Source: Bog-473 sp963737745
GTDB taxonomy: Bacteria; Actinomycetota; Acidimicrobiia; Acidimicrobiales; RAAP-2
Direction: 5' to 3'
DNA length: 64,000 nt
NCBI GenBank assembly: GCA_963737745.1
Contig: CAVTTR010000002.1
Location: forward strand, 310,001 to 374,000
Shown here: piece by piece, positions 1 through 9,404 of the stretch
Layout: each line of letters begins with the position of its first letter
Numbering within the stretch: the stretch's first letter is position 1
The notes under the pieces: model-generated
Database searches by the model: none
The model's input: only the letters and a program-made list of their open reading frames with translations
What the model was told of the DNA's origin: nothing
Translations under genes and position numbers: made by a program

Positions 1-646
1 CTCAGCGAGACGATGGCAATCGGAACCGGTGGGCTCACGGCCATGCTGTGCATCTTGGCCCTCGAGGAGGCCGGGCTGGAGCCGGGCACCGACGGTGAGG
101 TATTGGTCACCGGCGCCGGGGGAGGGGTAGGGAGCTTTGCCGTCATGCTGCTGGCCAACATGGGGTACCGCGTGGCCGCATCGACCGGGCGTCCCGAGAT
201 TGCCGAGTACCTCACCACGCTCGGGGCCACGACCATCGTGCCGCGTGAGGAGCTGGCCGCCAACTCGGGTCGACCGTTGGAGAAGGAACGGTGGGGCGCT
301 GCGATCGATACAGTCGGGAGCCAGACGTTGGCCACGGTCGTAGCCCAGACCCGCTACCGGGGTGCCGTGGCAGCGTGTGGCTTGGCGGGAGGATCAGACC
401 TGCCAGCGACGGTGTTCCCGTTCATCCTGCGCAACGTGCGCTTATTGGGTGTGGAGTCGGTGACGACTCCTAACGAAATCCGTGCTGCGGCGTGGGCTCG
501 GTTGAACGCCGAGGTGCCGCGCCACCTGCTTGATCTCGTCACCACCACCGAGCCGTCTGGCCAATGTGCCGGCCCTGGCCGAGGAGATCTTGGCCGGTTC
601 GGTGCGGGGTCGGGTGGTGATCGACGTCGGGGGCGCCTCGGCCTGA
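1..646 (+). CDS. acuI: Acrylyl-CoA reductase / YhdH-type quinone oxidoreductase, 5'-truncated, frameshifted
   Basis: Medium-chain dehydrogenase of the AcuI/YhdH family, which reduces acryloyl-CoA with NADPH. The gene enters from the window edge in frame 1, so the N-terminal catalytic domain lies outside. Visible are the Rossmann nucleotide-binding motif VTGAGGGVGS, the RPLEK and AIDTVG segments, AACGLAGG and PFILRNVRLLGV, all typical of this family. The reading frame changes near 555: frame 1 runs into unrelated sequence, while frame 2 continues with LANVPALAEEILAGSVRGRV and stops at 646, giving the expected C terminus. One extra base explains it. It ends 10 bp before the convergent TetR gene. 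Confidence 0.85.
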
Positions 647-656
647 GCCCAGCGCT

Positions 657-1265
657 TCAGCCCGGAGAGGGCCCTAAGAGCCGGGCGATCTCGTTGGCCC
701 GCTCCGTCAGAACGGAGGTCATGTCGTGCTCTTCTTCACCACCGACCCCGGCGGCGTACTGCACGAATATTCCGACCACCATTGCCGTCAACAAATGGGC
801 CACGGACGATGCCCCGGCCCGCTCGTCCAGATCAGGGCGGTGGGTCACGATCCACTCGGCTAGCGCAGCCTCGAAGGTCGTAAAGAGATCGACGCCCACC
901 GCACGCGCCGTCTCTTCGCCCCGCATGGCTTCGCCTGCCATGAGGCGCACGAAATCCTCGACCTCGAACATCGATACGAGAATGTCTGTCAGCACCGCAG
1001 CCAGTGCTGATTCCGTCGCCGGGCCGTCGACCGGCTTGGGGCCGGCATCCCATTCGAGGAAATAGCCCCGCTCCACCAGCACGGCTTCCAGCAACTCCCG
1101 TTTGGAGGGAAAGTAGTGGTAGAGGGAGGCCACGTTCAGCCCAGCCGCGGAGGCCAGATCTCGCATGCTGGTGCCGTCCACGCCCTTTTGTGACATTAAC
1201 GAGAGGGAGACCTGCAGAATCCGACGCCTCGTGGACGATCCCTCACCCTGGTCCGCATTCGCCAT
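657..1265 (-). CDS. TetR/AcrR family transcriptional regulator
   Basis: About 202 residues. The N-terminal helix-turn-helix is clear: TRRRILQVSLSLMSQKG, then GTSMRDLASAAGLNVASLY followed by HYFPSKRELLEAVL, the family signature. The C-terminal ligand-binding domain is divergent, so the effector cannot be predicted. The ATG at 1265 gives an HTH starting about ten residues in; the upstream in-frame extension to 1385 overlaps the next gene and is rejected. It converges on the acuI-like gene, so regulation of that gene is possible but not shown. Confidence 0.88.
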   Translation of the reverse strand: MANADQGEGSSTRRRILQVSLSLMSQKGVDGTSMRDLASAAGLNVASLYHYFPSKRELLEAVLVERGYFLEWDAGPKPVDGPATESALAAVLTDILVSMFEVEDFVRLMAGEAMRGEETARAVGVDLFTTFEAALAEWIVTHRPDLDERAGASSVAHLLTAMVVGIFVQYAAGVGGEEEHDMTSVLTERANEIARLLGPSPG

Positions 1266-1347
1266 GGCCCCATTCTCGATGTTTCTGGCCCCGCCGTCGA
1301 ACACAGTCGTCCTCGAGGGGTCGATCCGGTAGCTCCGGGGCACGGAT

Positions 1348-1881
1348 TCAGCGCCGGCGGCTGGCCCGGTAGCGGGGAATACCAAAGGGAAGAAAGGCGA
1401 CGATGGCGGCCGCCAGCGCGAGAAAGGCGCCCCACGACCAGCTGAATCCGGACGGCTTGAGGAGGAAGCCCAGCACTACGAGGGCCAAATTGACCCCGGT
1501 GATGAGTGCCAGCAGCTGATCCTTGGACATGCGGCCTGCCAGCGCCAGGTCGCCGGCGCCAAACGCGGTGATCAGGACGTAGAGCACGAGGACGATTGAG
1601 TCCAGAGCGGCTATGAACAGCCAGCCGTGGACGCTGAGACCGTCGACGGAGATCGGACCAAAGTGGTACCACGGCAGCCAGAACGAGATGAGAAGGACCA
1701 GGGTGGCGGGCCCGAAAACCCGTTCCGTACCGTTCAAGGCGTTGATCCTCTGACGCGACTTCCGGACGCGCTTGGGCGCCTGCGGGAGCTGCCTGATGGC
1801 TGGCCTGATGGCAGCCCCGCACTTGGGGCAGATTTTGGTCCCTGGGGGTACCTCTACCAGGCAGCGGGAGCAAGCCGGCAA
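1348..1881 (-). CDS. Zinc-ribbon membrane protein of unknown function
   Basis: About 177 residues. The N terminus holds a CxxC...CxxC zinc ribbon (CSRCLVEVPPGTKICPKC), followed by a basic linker and four hydrophobic segments ending in a basic tail (RYRASRRR). The TTG at 1881 is chosen because an AGGAGG ribosome-binding site lies nine bases upstream and the zinc ribbon then begins almost at residue 1; a longer frame up to 2064 has no supporting signal. Cytoplasmic ribbon plus membrane anchor suggests a sensor or scaffold, but no function is assignable. Confidence 0.7.
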   Translation of the reverse strand: MPACSRCLVEVPPGTKICPKCGAAIRPAIRQLPQAPKRVRKSRQRINALNGTERVFGPATLVLLISFWLPWYHFGPISVDGLSVHGWLFIAALDSIVLVLYVLITAFGAGDLALAGRMSKDQLLALITGVNLALVVLGFLLKPSGFSWSWGAFLALAAAIVAFLPFGIPRYRASRRR

Positions 1882-2063
1882 ATCGGTCAACCTCCTCGTC
1901 GGGTCGCGGATGCGCCGGATCAGGCTACTGGCCGCGAGGGCGGCCCCCTGTCGACTCAAGGCCGGATCGCGGCTCGTTCGAGCCTCCGTGGTCCCACTTG
2001 ACCGCTGCAAATGACAGTGATGTGATTTGACGCAGTCGACTGGGTGTCGAAGGGATCGAACCA

Positions 2064-2617
2064 ATGAGTGAACCGCTGAACATAGCCCTGGTCTCTGTGA
2101 TTCTCCAGCACGCCGAGGACTACTCCTGGACCATGCAGGACATCGGCCTTCTGGGTTTACGTCTCGACGATCATCGAGAGTTCCGCCTCCACGTCTGGGA
2201 CCCGACCTGCAGCACGGTCGGCGATGATCCCCCGATCCACGACCACCCCTGCGACTTCACCTCAACCATCGTCGCAGGGGAGATGATCAACACTCGTTAT
2301 GAGTTGGACCCCGCTGGAACCGAATTCACCAGGTTTCGATACGCGCTATTTCGACGAGAACACTCGACGAGCTGACACCGTGCGACTTTCGGGCACTCCC
2401 ACGACGTACAAAGGGGGTGACTCCTACCAACAGCTGTCGTCGGACCCCCACGATAGTTTTCAGCAGCCCGGAACGGTGTCGACCATCCGTTGCAGTTTCA
2501 GAGACGTGGAGCTCCTGACGGTTTGTCGCAAGAGCAGCGAATGGGTGAGGTCGGTCCCGACCCGCCACTTCGGAGGAAGTGAAGACCATCGCCGCCAAGG
2601 CCCTCGAATGGTTCTGA
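2064..2617 (+). CDS. Cupin-fold protein, frameshifted
   Basis: Starts at ATG 2064 and encodes a small cupin-like protein. Metal-ligand-like residues lie in HVWDP and IHDHPCDFTSTIVAGEMI, with a second strand region PHDSFQQPGTVSTI. The frame changes near 2335 (continuation FDTRYFDENTRRADTVRLSG) and again near 2575, after which TSEEVKTIAAKALEWF ends at the TGA at 2615-2617. Read across the shifts, the product is about 184 residues. The exact enzyme is unknown. It precedes the damaged rph gene on the same strand. Confidence 0.55.
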
Positions 2618-2770
2618 AGCAGCTCGCGACTTCCCTGCCATTACCAGAGTACAGAAGGTTTGCCGCTTGCGGCAAGGGCCACCGGTCTGCTGACAATGCA
2701 GCCACATGTCGTCCACAAAGGGGGCGCAAGGGGCACTCGCGATGGAGGGCGGCCCGGGATCGAGGGGAAG

Positions 2771-5382
2771 GTGGAGGCTGGTGGAGCGGATACGTACGAG
2801 GCTTCGAGGACATCGACCAACGCAGGTCGCAGTCGGTGGGCGGCAAAGGCGCGAACTTGGCGAGAACTCACACGGATCGAAGGCATCAGCGTGCCGACCG
2901 GCTTCTGCGTCACGACCGAGGCCTTCCGACAGATCATGGCGAACGAACCGGCGATTGATGCACAGCTTATCGGTTGTCGCTCCTGCACTCGGACGACCAC
3001 AACGCCATCCTCACGCTTAGCATGGAGATCCGCTGGACCGTCGCGGAAGTTGGCATACCCGAGGTCATCGCCAAGGCAATCACTGGCGCGCTCGCTCGAC
3101 TGGGCGACCAAGTCGCCTACGCCATTCGATCGAGCGCAACCGAAGAGGATTCGCCAGATGGCCTCCTTCGCCGGTCAAGCAGGACACATATCTGAACGTA
3201 GTGGGAACTAACGGCGATCCTCCGGCATGTCAGTCGATGTTGGGCCTCCCTCTTTACCGAGCGGGCGGTGACCTACCGCCTTCGCATGGGCATCGACCAC
3301 CGGAAGGTCCAGATGGCCGTGATCGTGCAGCAGATGGTCTTCCCTCAAGCGGCCGGGGTACTCTTTACGGCCGACCCGTACGTCCAATCGGAAAGTCGGC
3401 TCGGTGGAGGCCAGCTTCGGCCTCGGCGAATCCTTGGTTTCGGGGTTGGTCAACGCCGACACGTACAAGGTCGCGAAGGGGAGCATCACCGCCAAGTCGA
3501 TCGCATCCAAACGGCTGGCCATTAGGCACTCCCGGGTGGCGGAACCGGAGGGACGGCGATCGACCCCGAGCATCAGGCGGAGCCTGCGCTAACGGATGCG
3601 CAAGTGGTGCGAGCTGGCCCAGCTGGGTCGGGAGATCGAGACGTATTTCGGCCGCCCCAGGACATCGAGTGGTGCCTGAGCGATGACGGTTTCCAGATCG
3701 TCCAGAGCCGACCCATCACCACTCTGTTCCCCATTCCGGCGTCCGGTGACGGAGAGAATCACTCTATGTCTCGGTCGGTCATGCGCAGATGATGACCGAC
3801 GCCATGAAGCCCCTCGGGCTCTCCTTTTGGCAGATGACCACGCCTCGACCGATGTTCGTGGCCGGTGGGAGGCTCTTCGTCGACGTTGCCATCCGCCTTG
3901 GCGTCGCCCGCAACCCGAGCCGGACTTCTCGAGGTCCTTGGGAAGGGTGATCCCCTTGTCGGGGACGCGCTGGAGACCATCCTCGCCCGTGACGACTTCA
4001 TTCGTTTGCTCCCGGACGAGGGCCCCGTGGCGGCGCCGCCACTGAGCGCGCCAAGCCCCGATCGAGACCAATCCGGCCATCGTCACCGAGCTGATCGGAC
4101 AGAGTCAGGAGTCCGTCGCCGCGTTGCAGCGCACCATTCGAGACGAAGACCGGATCAGCGCTATTCGACTTCATCCTGACCGACGTCGGGGAATTGAAGC
4201 GGATCCTGTTTGATCCCCGGAGCCACGCGGTCTTCATGTCTGCCATGGAAGCGACGTGGTGGCTCAACGACAAGTTGCAGGAATGGCTGGGCGAGAAGAA
4301 CGCAGCCGACACGCTCACGCAGTCGGTGTCCCACAACATCACGTCGGAAATGGGGCTGGCACTCCTGGACGTCGCAGACGTCATCCGTCCGCATCCCAAC
4401 GTGGTGGCTTTCCTGGAACAGGTGGACGACGAGGGCTTCTTGGACGAGTTGCCCTCGGTTGAGGGCGGCCGGGAAGCCCGAGACGCCATCAGAGCTTTCC
4501 TCGAACGCCTACGGCATGCGTTGCGTCGGCGAGATCGACATCACGCGGCCACGCTGGAGCGAACGCCCCACCACGCTGGTGCCCTTGATCCTCGGCAACA
4601 TCAAGAACTTCGAGCCCGGCGCCGGTGAGCGGCGCTTTGAGAAGGGTCAGCAGGAGGCCTGGGCCAAGGAACAGGATCTGCTGGAGCGCTTGCGAACATT
4701 GCCGGACGGGGAGTCGAAAGCCGAAGAGGTCAAGCGGATGATCGACCGCGTCCGGACGTTCATCGGGTACCGGGAATACCCCAAATACGGCATGGTAAGT
4801 CGCTACTTCGTCTACAAGCAGGCTCTGTGGAAAGAGGCGGAGCGCCTCGTGCGGGACCATGTGCTTACTGAGAAGCAAGACATTTTCTACCTCACGTTCG
4901 AAGAACTCCACCAGGTGGTGCGCACCAACCGGGCGAGTAGTCAGCTCATCTCCCAACGCAAGGACGCCTTCACGTCCTACGAAGCGCTGAAGCCACCCCG
5001 GGTCTTCACGTCGGATGGCGAGGTCATTTCCGGGGCATACCGTCGCGACGACGCACCGCCCGGCGCGCTGATTGGCCTCCCCGTCTCGGCGGGGATCATC
5101 GAAGGAAGGGCGCGTGTGGTCCTGGAGTTGGCGCAGGCCGACCTCGACGCCGGGGACATTCTGATCACTCCCTACACTGACCCCAGTTGGACGCCCCTGT
5201 TTGTTTCTCTCAAGGGCCTGGTGACTGAGGTCGGGGGGCTCATGACCCATGGGGCGGTCATCGCACGGGAATACGGCCTGCCGACCGTGGTGGGTGTGGA
5301 GGGTGCCACCCAGTTCATCAAAGATGGTCAATGGATCCGCGTGAATGGAACCGACGGGTACGTCGAGATCCTGTCCTCATAG
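2771..5382 (+). pseudogene. rph: Rifamycin phosphotransferase (RPH) homologue with about ten frameshifts
   Basis: RPH inactivates rifamycins by transferring the beta-phosphate of ATP to the drug; the protein has an ATP-grasp domain, a rifampicin-binding domain and a C-terminal swivelling phosphohistidine domain. Segments in order are YVRGFEDID and SVGGKGANL; RIEGISVPTGFCVTTEAF; YAIRSSATEED; MASFAG; GIDHRKVQMAVIVQQMVFP; ASFGLGESLVSGLVNADTYK; RPQDIEWCLSDDGFQIVQSR; KPLGLSFWQMTTPRPMF; MEATWWLNDKLQEWLGEK; and from about 4505 one clean frame to the end. The phosphohistidine motif GGLMTHGAVIAREYGLP is intact. The frame changes near 2865, 2970, 3155, 3185, 3210, 3400, 3590, 3650, 3770, 3880, 4050, 4165 and 4500. 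No single frame can make the protein. The start is uncertain (GTG 2771 is in a different frame). Confidence 0.8.
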
Positions 5383-5470
5383 CTTCCCGTCTCCAGCGCC
5401 GATCTGGTCTCAGACGTGCACGAAATATGGTGCGACCAGTCGCGGGCAGCTCACCACTACTTCGAAACTC

Positions 5471-6127
5471 TTACTTCGAAACCTCGGTGACCGGTGTCCC
5501 ACATGAACTACAACTGACGGCTCCCGTATCAAATGGAGTACCGCAATTCATGCAATACACAGCGGGTCGATCCTTTGACCCACAATGGTGGATCGCAGGA
5601 GCATTCGCTGCCCTCGCCTTCCCGCACCAACTGCAGTAGATCATCTTTGCTTCAGCAGACTGGACGGGGGAAGTGGTTGGAGGTGGAACTGGGCGTGACT
5701 TTCCTTCTTCTGGAGGCACTGGCTGATAAGCGATCGGTGCAACAGATGGGGGAGGTGAGTAGCCGCGTGATCCGGCCCGCTCGGCATTTTCGAGACGAGT
5801 CTGTATCGGCCACTTTCCGAACGCAAAGATCAAGAACATCACGATGTTGAGGATCGGGACGAATGCGGTCAACACATACCATCCCGAATATCCTGCCTTC
5901 GTAATTATCTTTATCTGGCAGACGAGACTGAAGGCGAACACCACAAAAGCGAACAAGCCAAAGACGGCAAAAAAAACCGATGCGTTTGTAGGCAATGAAA
6001 GGCAGTTCGTCGACTGCCCCGCCACGTTGGTGCATGGCACTGTCGAAGCTTCGTGCATCTGAACCAGCGAAAGAAAATCCATGGATTGCGTTTGCTGCAT
6101 GTTCTGTCCGGTACGTATCGCGGGCAA
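5471..6127 (-). CDS. DUF805-like small membrane protein with C-terminal zinc ribbons
   Basis: About 218 residues. Two or three hydrophobic segments, including ITKAGYSGWYVLTAFVPILN and IVMFLIFAFGKWP, resemble small actinobacterial membrane proteins. A proline-rich linker follows, then two zinc-ribbon units: YCSWCGK...HHCG and YCMNCGTPFDTGAVSCSSCG. A GGAGGAGG ribosome-binding site lies 13-16 bases upstream of TTG 6127; downstream ATGs at 6100 and 6082 are alternatives. Base composition is more AT-rich than the neighbours, suggesting a separate origin. Function unknown. Confidence 0.65.
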   Translation of the reverse strand: MPAIRTGQNMQQTQSMDFLSLVQMHEASTVPCTNVAGQSTNCLSLPTNASVFFAVFGLFAFVVFAFSLVCQIKIITKAGYSGWYVLTAFVPILNIVMFLIFAFGKWPIQTRLENAERAGSRGYSPPPSVAPIAYQPVPPEEGKSRPVPPPTTSPVQSAEAKMIYCSWCGKARAANAPAIHHCGSKDRPAVYCMNCGTPFDTGAVSCSSCGTPVTEVSK

Positions 6128-6561
6128 CAGCGGCCGATCACCTCCTCCGAAACCCTACGATTGTCTCGACTACGCAGGCCGAACGCCGAAACAATGCTCA
6201 CACAACGGGAGTCGTGAAGTTTCATCCTGTCCCTAGGAGGTCAGCGCGGAAACCCCCCACTGAGGTACGGACTCAGCGTGCCTGCACCTCGTGTGGCACA
6301 CCCACGACAAAATTGTCGCGGTAAGAACTGGGGCCGCCCGGTGGCCTTGCCGCTTCCTGAGAAGTCGGGATCTCACCTATTCGACGCTCCTTTTACCGGT
6401 CGCGTCAATCGATCACCGACGAAGGTCCGAGCGACGTCGGCACCATTGACGATCAACGGGTTCTCTTCTCACCCTGTGCGTAATGGTTGCAAGGAGGTTG
6501 CACCTGCCCGTTTTCAGTTGTTGCGGACAACTTTCAGAAAATATTCGGTCATACTTGGGAC
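6128..6561. other. Intergenic, no intact gene; possible zinc-ribbon gene remnant at its end
   Basis: No convincing gene is present between the divergent zinc-ribbon membrane protein and the riboswitch. On the plus strand near 6279-6324 a stub reads ACTSCGTPTTKLSR then stop. This resembles the last residues of the minus-strand neighbour (CSSCGTPVTEVSK) and may be the 3' tip of a lost relative. Confidence 0.4.
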
Positions 6562-6633
6562 CTAAAAGGCAAACTCCTCGCGAGGGGAGGACGCAAAGCT
6601 ACGGGACTCTCTGAGTGAGCCGGGTTGCCGGGA
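6562..6633 (+). promoter_or_regulatory. Class I cyclic-di-GMP riboswitch (GEMM-I) aptamer
   Basis: The aptamer core is visible: AAAAGGCAAAC (6564-6573), a six-pair helix CTCCTC/GGGGAG capped by a GCGA (GNRA) tetraloop, then GGACGCAAAGCTACGGG (6588-6604), a second helical arm, and the tetraloop-receptor side GAGCCGGGTTGCCG (6617-6630). These are the invariant blocks of GEMM-I, which binds the second messenger c-di-GMP. It lies about 80 bases upstream of the start codon of the secreted CAP/propeller gene on the same strand. Confidence 0.92.
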
Positions 6634-6680
6634 AACGACGACCATCGATCAGGCGATCTATGGGCGATTTTCCGTGACGC

Positions 6681-6710
6681 CATCTCTCCTTTGACGTCCC
6701 CGGGAGGATG
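6681..6710 (+). promoter_or_regulatory. Possible Shine-Dalgarno-sequestering hairpin (riboswitch expression platform)
   Basis: CATCTCTCC at 6681-6689 can pair with GGGAGGATG at 6702-6710 (eight of nine positions, counting G-U pairs), burying the ribosome-binding site GGGAGG of the following gene. No U-tract terminator is seen between aptamer and gene, so translational control is the more likely mode. The pairing is inferred by eye only. Confidence 0.35.
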
Positions 6711-6711
6711 A

Positions 6712-8217
6712 GTGCGCGACATGGGACGTACACGAGGTGGGCGATCACGAACGTCGGCAGTAGCCGGATTGGTGCTTGCGGCGATCACGTGCGCCACCGT
6801 CATCGGTACCGGGTTGTCGCTTCCGGCCGGAGCGGCGGGCATCCTTCCGCCGAACAACCCTCCGAGCAACATCGCACCCAGCAGCACGGACTTCCTTACG
6901 TCGATCAACTCCGCCCGGGCTCAAGAAGGGGTGGGCCCTCTCGACGTGTCCGAGTCGACCCTGGCCAGTCTTCCGATTGCAGAGCAAGCCTTCATTGTCA
7001 TTAATGACGAGCGGATCGACCGTGGCCTTCCGGCCATCAGCTACATGACGTCACAACTCAATGCTGTGGCGCAACAAGGGGCCAACGCTGGCACCGATCC
7101 GATCTTCCCTTCCTCTCTTGGTGGAGGAAGCCAGATGAGTTGGGGCGGGGCGATCTGGGCCGGCGGGTTGTCGTCCATACTCGAGGCAGATTTCTACTGG
7201 ATGTATTCCGATGGCTATGGCGGTACGCATGGTGGGACCACCAACTCGGCGTGTTCGACCGGAGCATCAGCTGGCTGCTGGGGCCATCGCGACATCATCC
7301 TGCACCAGTTCAGTTCGTGCGGTGGCGCCGCGCCCACCATTTCATTGGGGGCTGCCTTCTCTGCCACAGGCACGGCAGGAGGTTCTCTGGCGGCCGAGTT
7401 GGTCGGTACCTGCGGACCCCCGCCATCGGGCATCACGCTCAGCTGGGGTCAAGTTGTCGACAGCGTCATCACACCGCCTCACGTCATCGGCATAGCCACG
7501 CTGCAGAACGGTCTCGGCTATTGGGAGGCTGAATCCAACGGAGACGTTGCCGCCTTCGGCGCCGCCACGAACTTCGGTTCGATCGTCAACGCCTCGCTCA
7601 ATTCGCCCATCATCGGGATCACGGCCACCCCGGACGGTCAGGGCTACTGGCTCGTGGCGGCGGACGGGGGCATCTTTACATTCGGTGATGCCAGCTTCTA
7701 CGGCAGCGCGGGGGCCCTCCGGCTGGTGGCGCCGATCGTGGGCATGGCCTCCACCCCGGACGGTCGGGGTTATTGGTTGGTGGCAGCCGATGGTGGCATC
7801 TTCAGTTACGGGGATGCCCCCTTCTACGGCAGCATGGGGGGCGTCGTTCTCAACAAGCCCGTCGTGGGCATGGCAGCTGACCTCGCGACCGGCGGGTACT
7901 GGTTGGTGGCGTCCGACGGCGGCGTCTTCAGTTTTCACGCCCCCTTCTTCGGGAGCACGGGCGCCCTGCATTTGGTCCAGCCCATCAATGGGATGGAGGC
8001 ACTGCCCAATGGTCAGGGCTATCGGTTCGAAGCGGCCGACGGCGGCGTGTTCGATTTCGGCCAAGCAGCGTTCGCCGGATCGATGGGCGGCCATGTCCTG
8101 GCGGCGCCGGTGGTGGGTATGGCGGCTGACCTGGCTACCGGCGGGTACTGGCTCGTGGCCTCCGACGGCGGCATCTTCAGTTTCGGCGACGCCGGGTATT
8201 ACGGTCGCATCAGCTGA
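6712..8217 (+). CDS. Secreted CAP-like domain protein with C-terminal propeller-type repeats
   Basis: 501 residues. A signal peptide with twin arginines near the start (residues about 8-42, cleavage after LSLPAGAAG) is followed by a CAP/SCP-like region (about 58-235). Visible there are FLTSINSARAQEGVGPL, AEQAFIVINDERIDRGLP, MSWGGAIWAGG and CWGHRDIILHQF, a variant of the CAP His/Glu framework. From residue 269 come five and a half 42-residue units around GYWLVAADGGIFTFGDA with FYGS and PIVGMAATPDG, likely blades of a beta-propeller. GTG 6712 has GGGAGG four bases upstream. Control by the upstream c-di-GMP riboswitch links it to surface or biofilm behaviour; the exact role is unknown. Confidence 0.8.
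   Translation: MRDMGRTRGGRSRTSAVAGLVLAAITCATVIGTGLSLPAGAAGILPPNNPPSNIAPSSTDFLTSINSARAQEGVGPLDVSESTLASLPIAEQAFIVINDERIDRGLPAISYMTSQLNAVAQQGANAGTDPIFPSSLGGGSQMSWGGAIWAGGLSSILEADFYWMYSDGYGGTHGGTTNSACSTGASAGCWGHRDIILHQFSSCGGAAPTISLGAAFSATGTAGGSLAAELVGTCGPPPSGITLSWGQVVDSVITPPHVIGIATLQNGLGYWEAESNGDVAAFGAATNFGSIVNASLNSPIIGITATPDGQGYWLVAADGGIFTFGDASFYGSAGALRLVAPIVGMASTPDGRGYWLVAADGGIFSYGDAPFYGSMGGVVLNKPVVGMAADLATGGYWLVASDGGVFSFHAPFFGSTGALHLVQPINGMEALPNGQGYRFEAADGGVFDFGQAAFAGSMGGHVLAAPVVGMAADLATGGYWLVASDGGIFSFGDAGYYGRIS
7516..8214 (+). repeat. 126-nt coding repeats (42-residue propeller units)
   Basis: Five complete units and a partial sixth encode GYW(L/E)xAxDGxxxxFG...G(S/R). Units differ at many nucleotides, so they are old. 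The same unit occurs in the G1 peptidase gene at 26.9 kb. Confidence 0.85.
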
Positions 8218-8350
8218 GGCTGGTGGCGCGCTCGGTCACGTTTCGTCGATGATCACGACAGAGGTGCGCTGAGCCAAGCGTTCGCTCCGTCATTCCCCTG
8301 AGATCGCTACAGTCGGCGATTCGTAGGGTCATGAGCGAAGGGAACCATCG

Positions 8351-9388
8351 ATGAAGCTCTCCATGCCGTTGCCGTATGCCGGGGGCTTTGCCGAGTCGGC
8401 CCGGCAGGTCGCCGAGTTGGAGAAGGTCGGGCTTGACACCGTATGGGTGGCCGAGGCCTATGGCTTCGACGCGCCCAGCCACATGGGCTACCTGGCTGCC
8501 CTGACGGAGAAGGTAGAGATCGGTGCGGGCATCTTGCCGATCTACAGCCGCACACCCACGCTGATCGCCATGACCGCGGCGGGGATCGATGCCCTGTCGG
8601 ATGGCCGTTGCACGCTCGGCCTCGGGGCTTCGGGGCCTCAGGTGATCGAGGGATTCCACGGTGTGCCCTACGACCGCCCACTCACCCGCACGCGCGAGAT
8701 CATCGAGATTTGCCGCGCAGTGTGGGCCCGGGAATCGCCGCTGGTGCACGACGGAGCGGCCTATCAGATACCGCTGCCTGAGGGGGAGGGGACCGGGCTG
8801 GGCAAGGCGCTCAAGATCATCGGCCACCCGAAACGATGGCGGATCCCCATCTGGGTTGCCGCCCTCGGTGAGAAGAACGTCGCCATGACAGCGGAAGTTG
8901 CCGACGGCTGGCTCCCGCTCTTCTTCGTTCCCGAGCGGGCCAGCGAGGTGTTCGGGCCCTCCCTGATCGCGGGCGCTACTGCCCGTGATCCTGGCCTGGC
9001 GCCATTGCAGATTGCCGCCGGAGGCCTGCTGGCCATCGGCGAGGAGCCCGTTGTCGCCCCGTTCCGCGAGTTGGGGCGAGCGACCGCAGCCCTGTACATC
9101 GGCGGCATGGGCGCCAAGGGGAGGAACTTCTACAACGCGCTGGCCCGCCGATACGGCTACGAGAAGGAAGCCGAAGAGATTCAGGATCTCTACCTGTCCG
9201 GTCACAAAGATGAAGCGGCCGCCAAGGTACCGGCTGATCTCCTCGCTGCCACGTCGTTGTGCGGGCCGGAGGGCTACATCAAGGAGCGTCTCGCCGCATA
9301 TGCCGCGGCCGGGGTGACCCATTTGAACGTCACGCCGGTGGGCGGCGACCCTGTCGCAATGATCGAGAAGGTGCGGAACTGGCTGTAG
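8351..9388 (+). CDS. LLM-class F420-dependent oxidoreductase (Rv3520c-like)
   Basis: 345 residues forming a luciferase-like TIM barrel. The start MKLSMPLPYAGGF, the segments GLDTVWVAEAYGFDAPSHMG, EIGAGILPIYSRTPTLIAMTA, DGRCTLGLGASGPQVIEGF and the ending LNVTPVG match the Rv3520c-type F420 oxidoreductase subfamily. These enzymes use reduced F420 on mostly unknown substrates. The ATG is preceded by GAAGGGAA. It stands alone, convergent with the peptidase E gene. Confidence 0.88.
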   Translation: MKLSMPLPYAGGFAESARQVAELEKVGLDTVWVAEAYGFDAPSHMGYLAALTEKVEIGAGILPIYSRTPTLIAMTAAGIDALSDGRCTLGLGASGPQVIEGFHGVPYDRPLTRTREIIEICRAVWARESPLVHDGAAYQIPLPEGEGTGLGKALKIIGHPKRWRIPIWVAALGEKNVAMTAEVADGWLPLFFVPERASEVFGPSLIAGATARDPGLAPLQIAAGGLLAIGEEPVVAPFRELGRATAALYIGGMGAKGRNFYNALARRYGYEKEAEEIQDLYLSGHKDEAAAKVPADLLAATSLCGPEGYIKERLAAYAAAGVTHLNVTPVGGDPVAMIEKVRNWL

Positions 9389-9404
9389 CGAGCGCGACGA
9401 CGTT

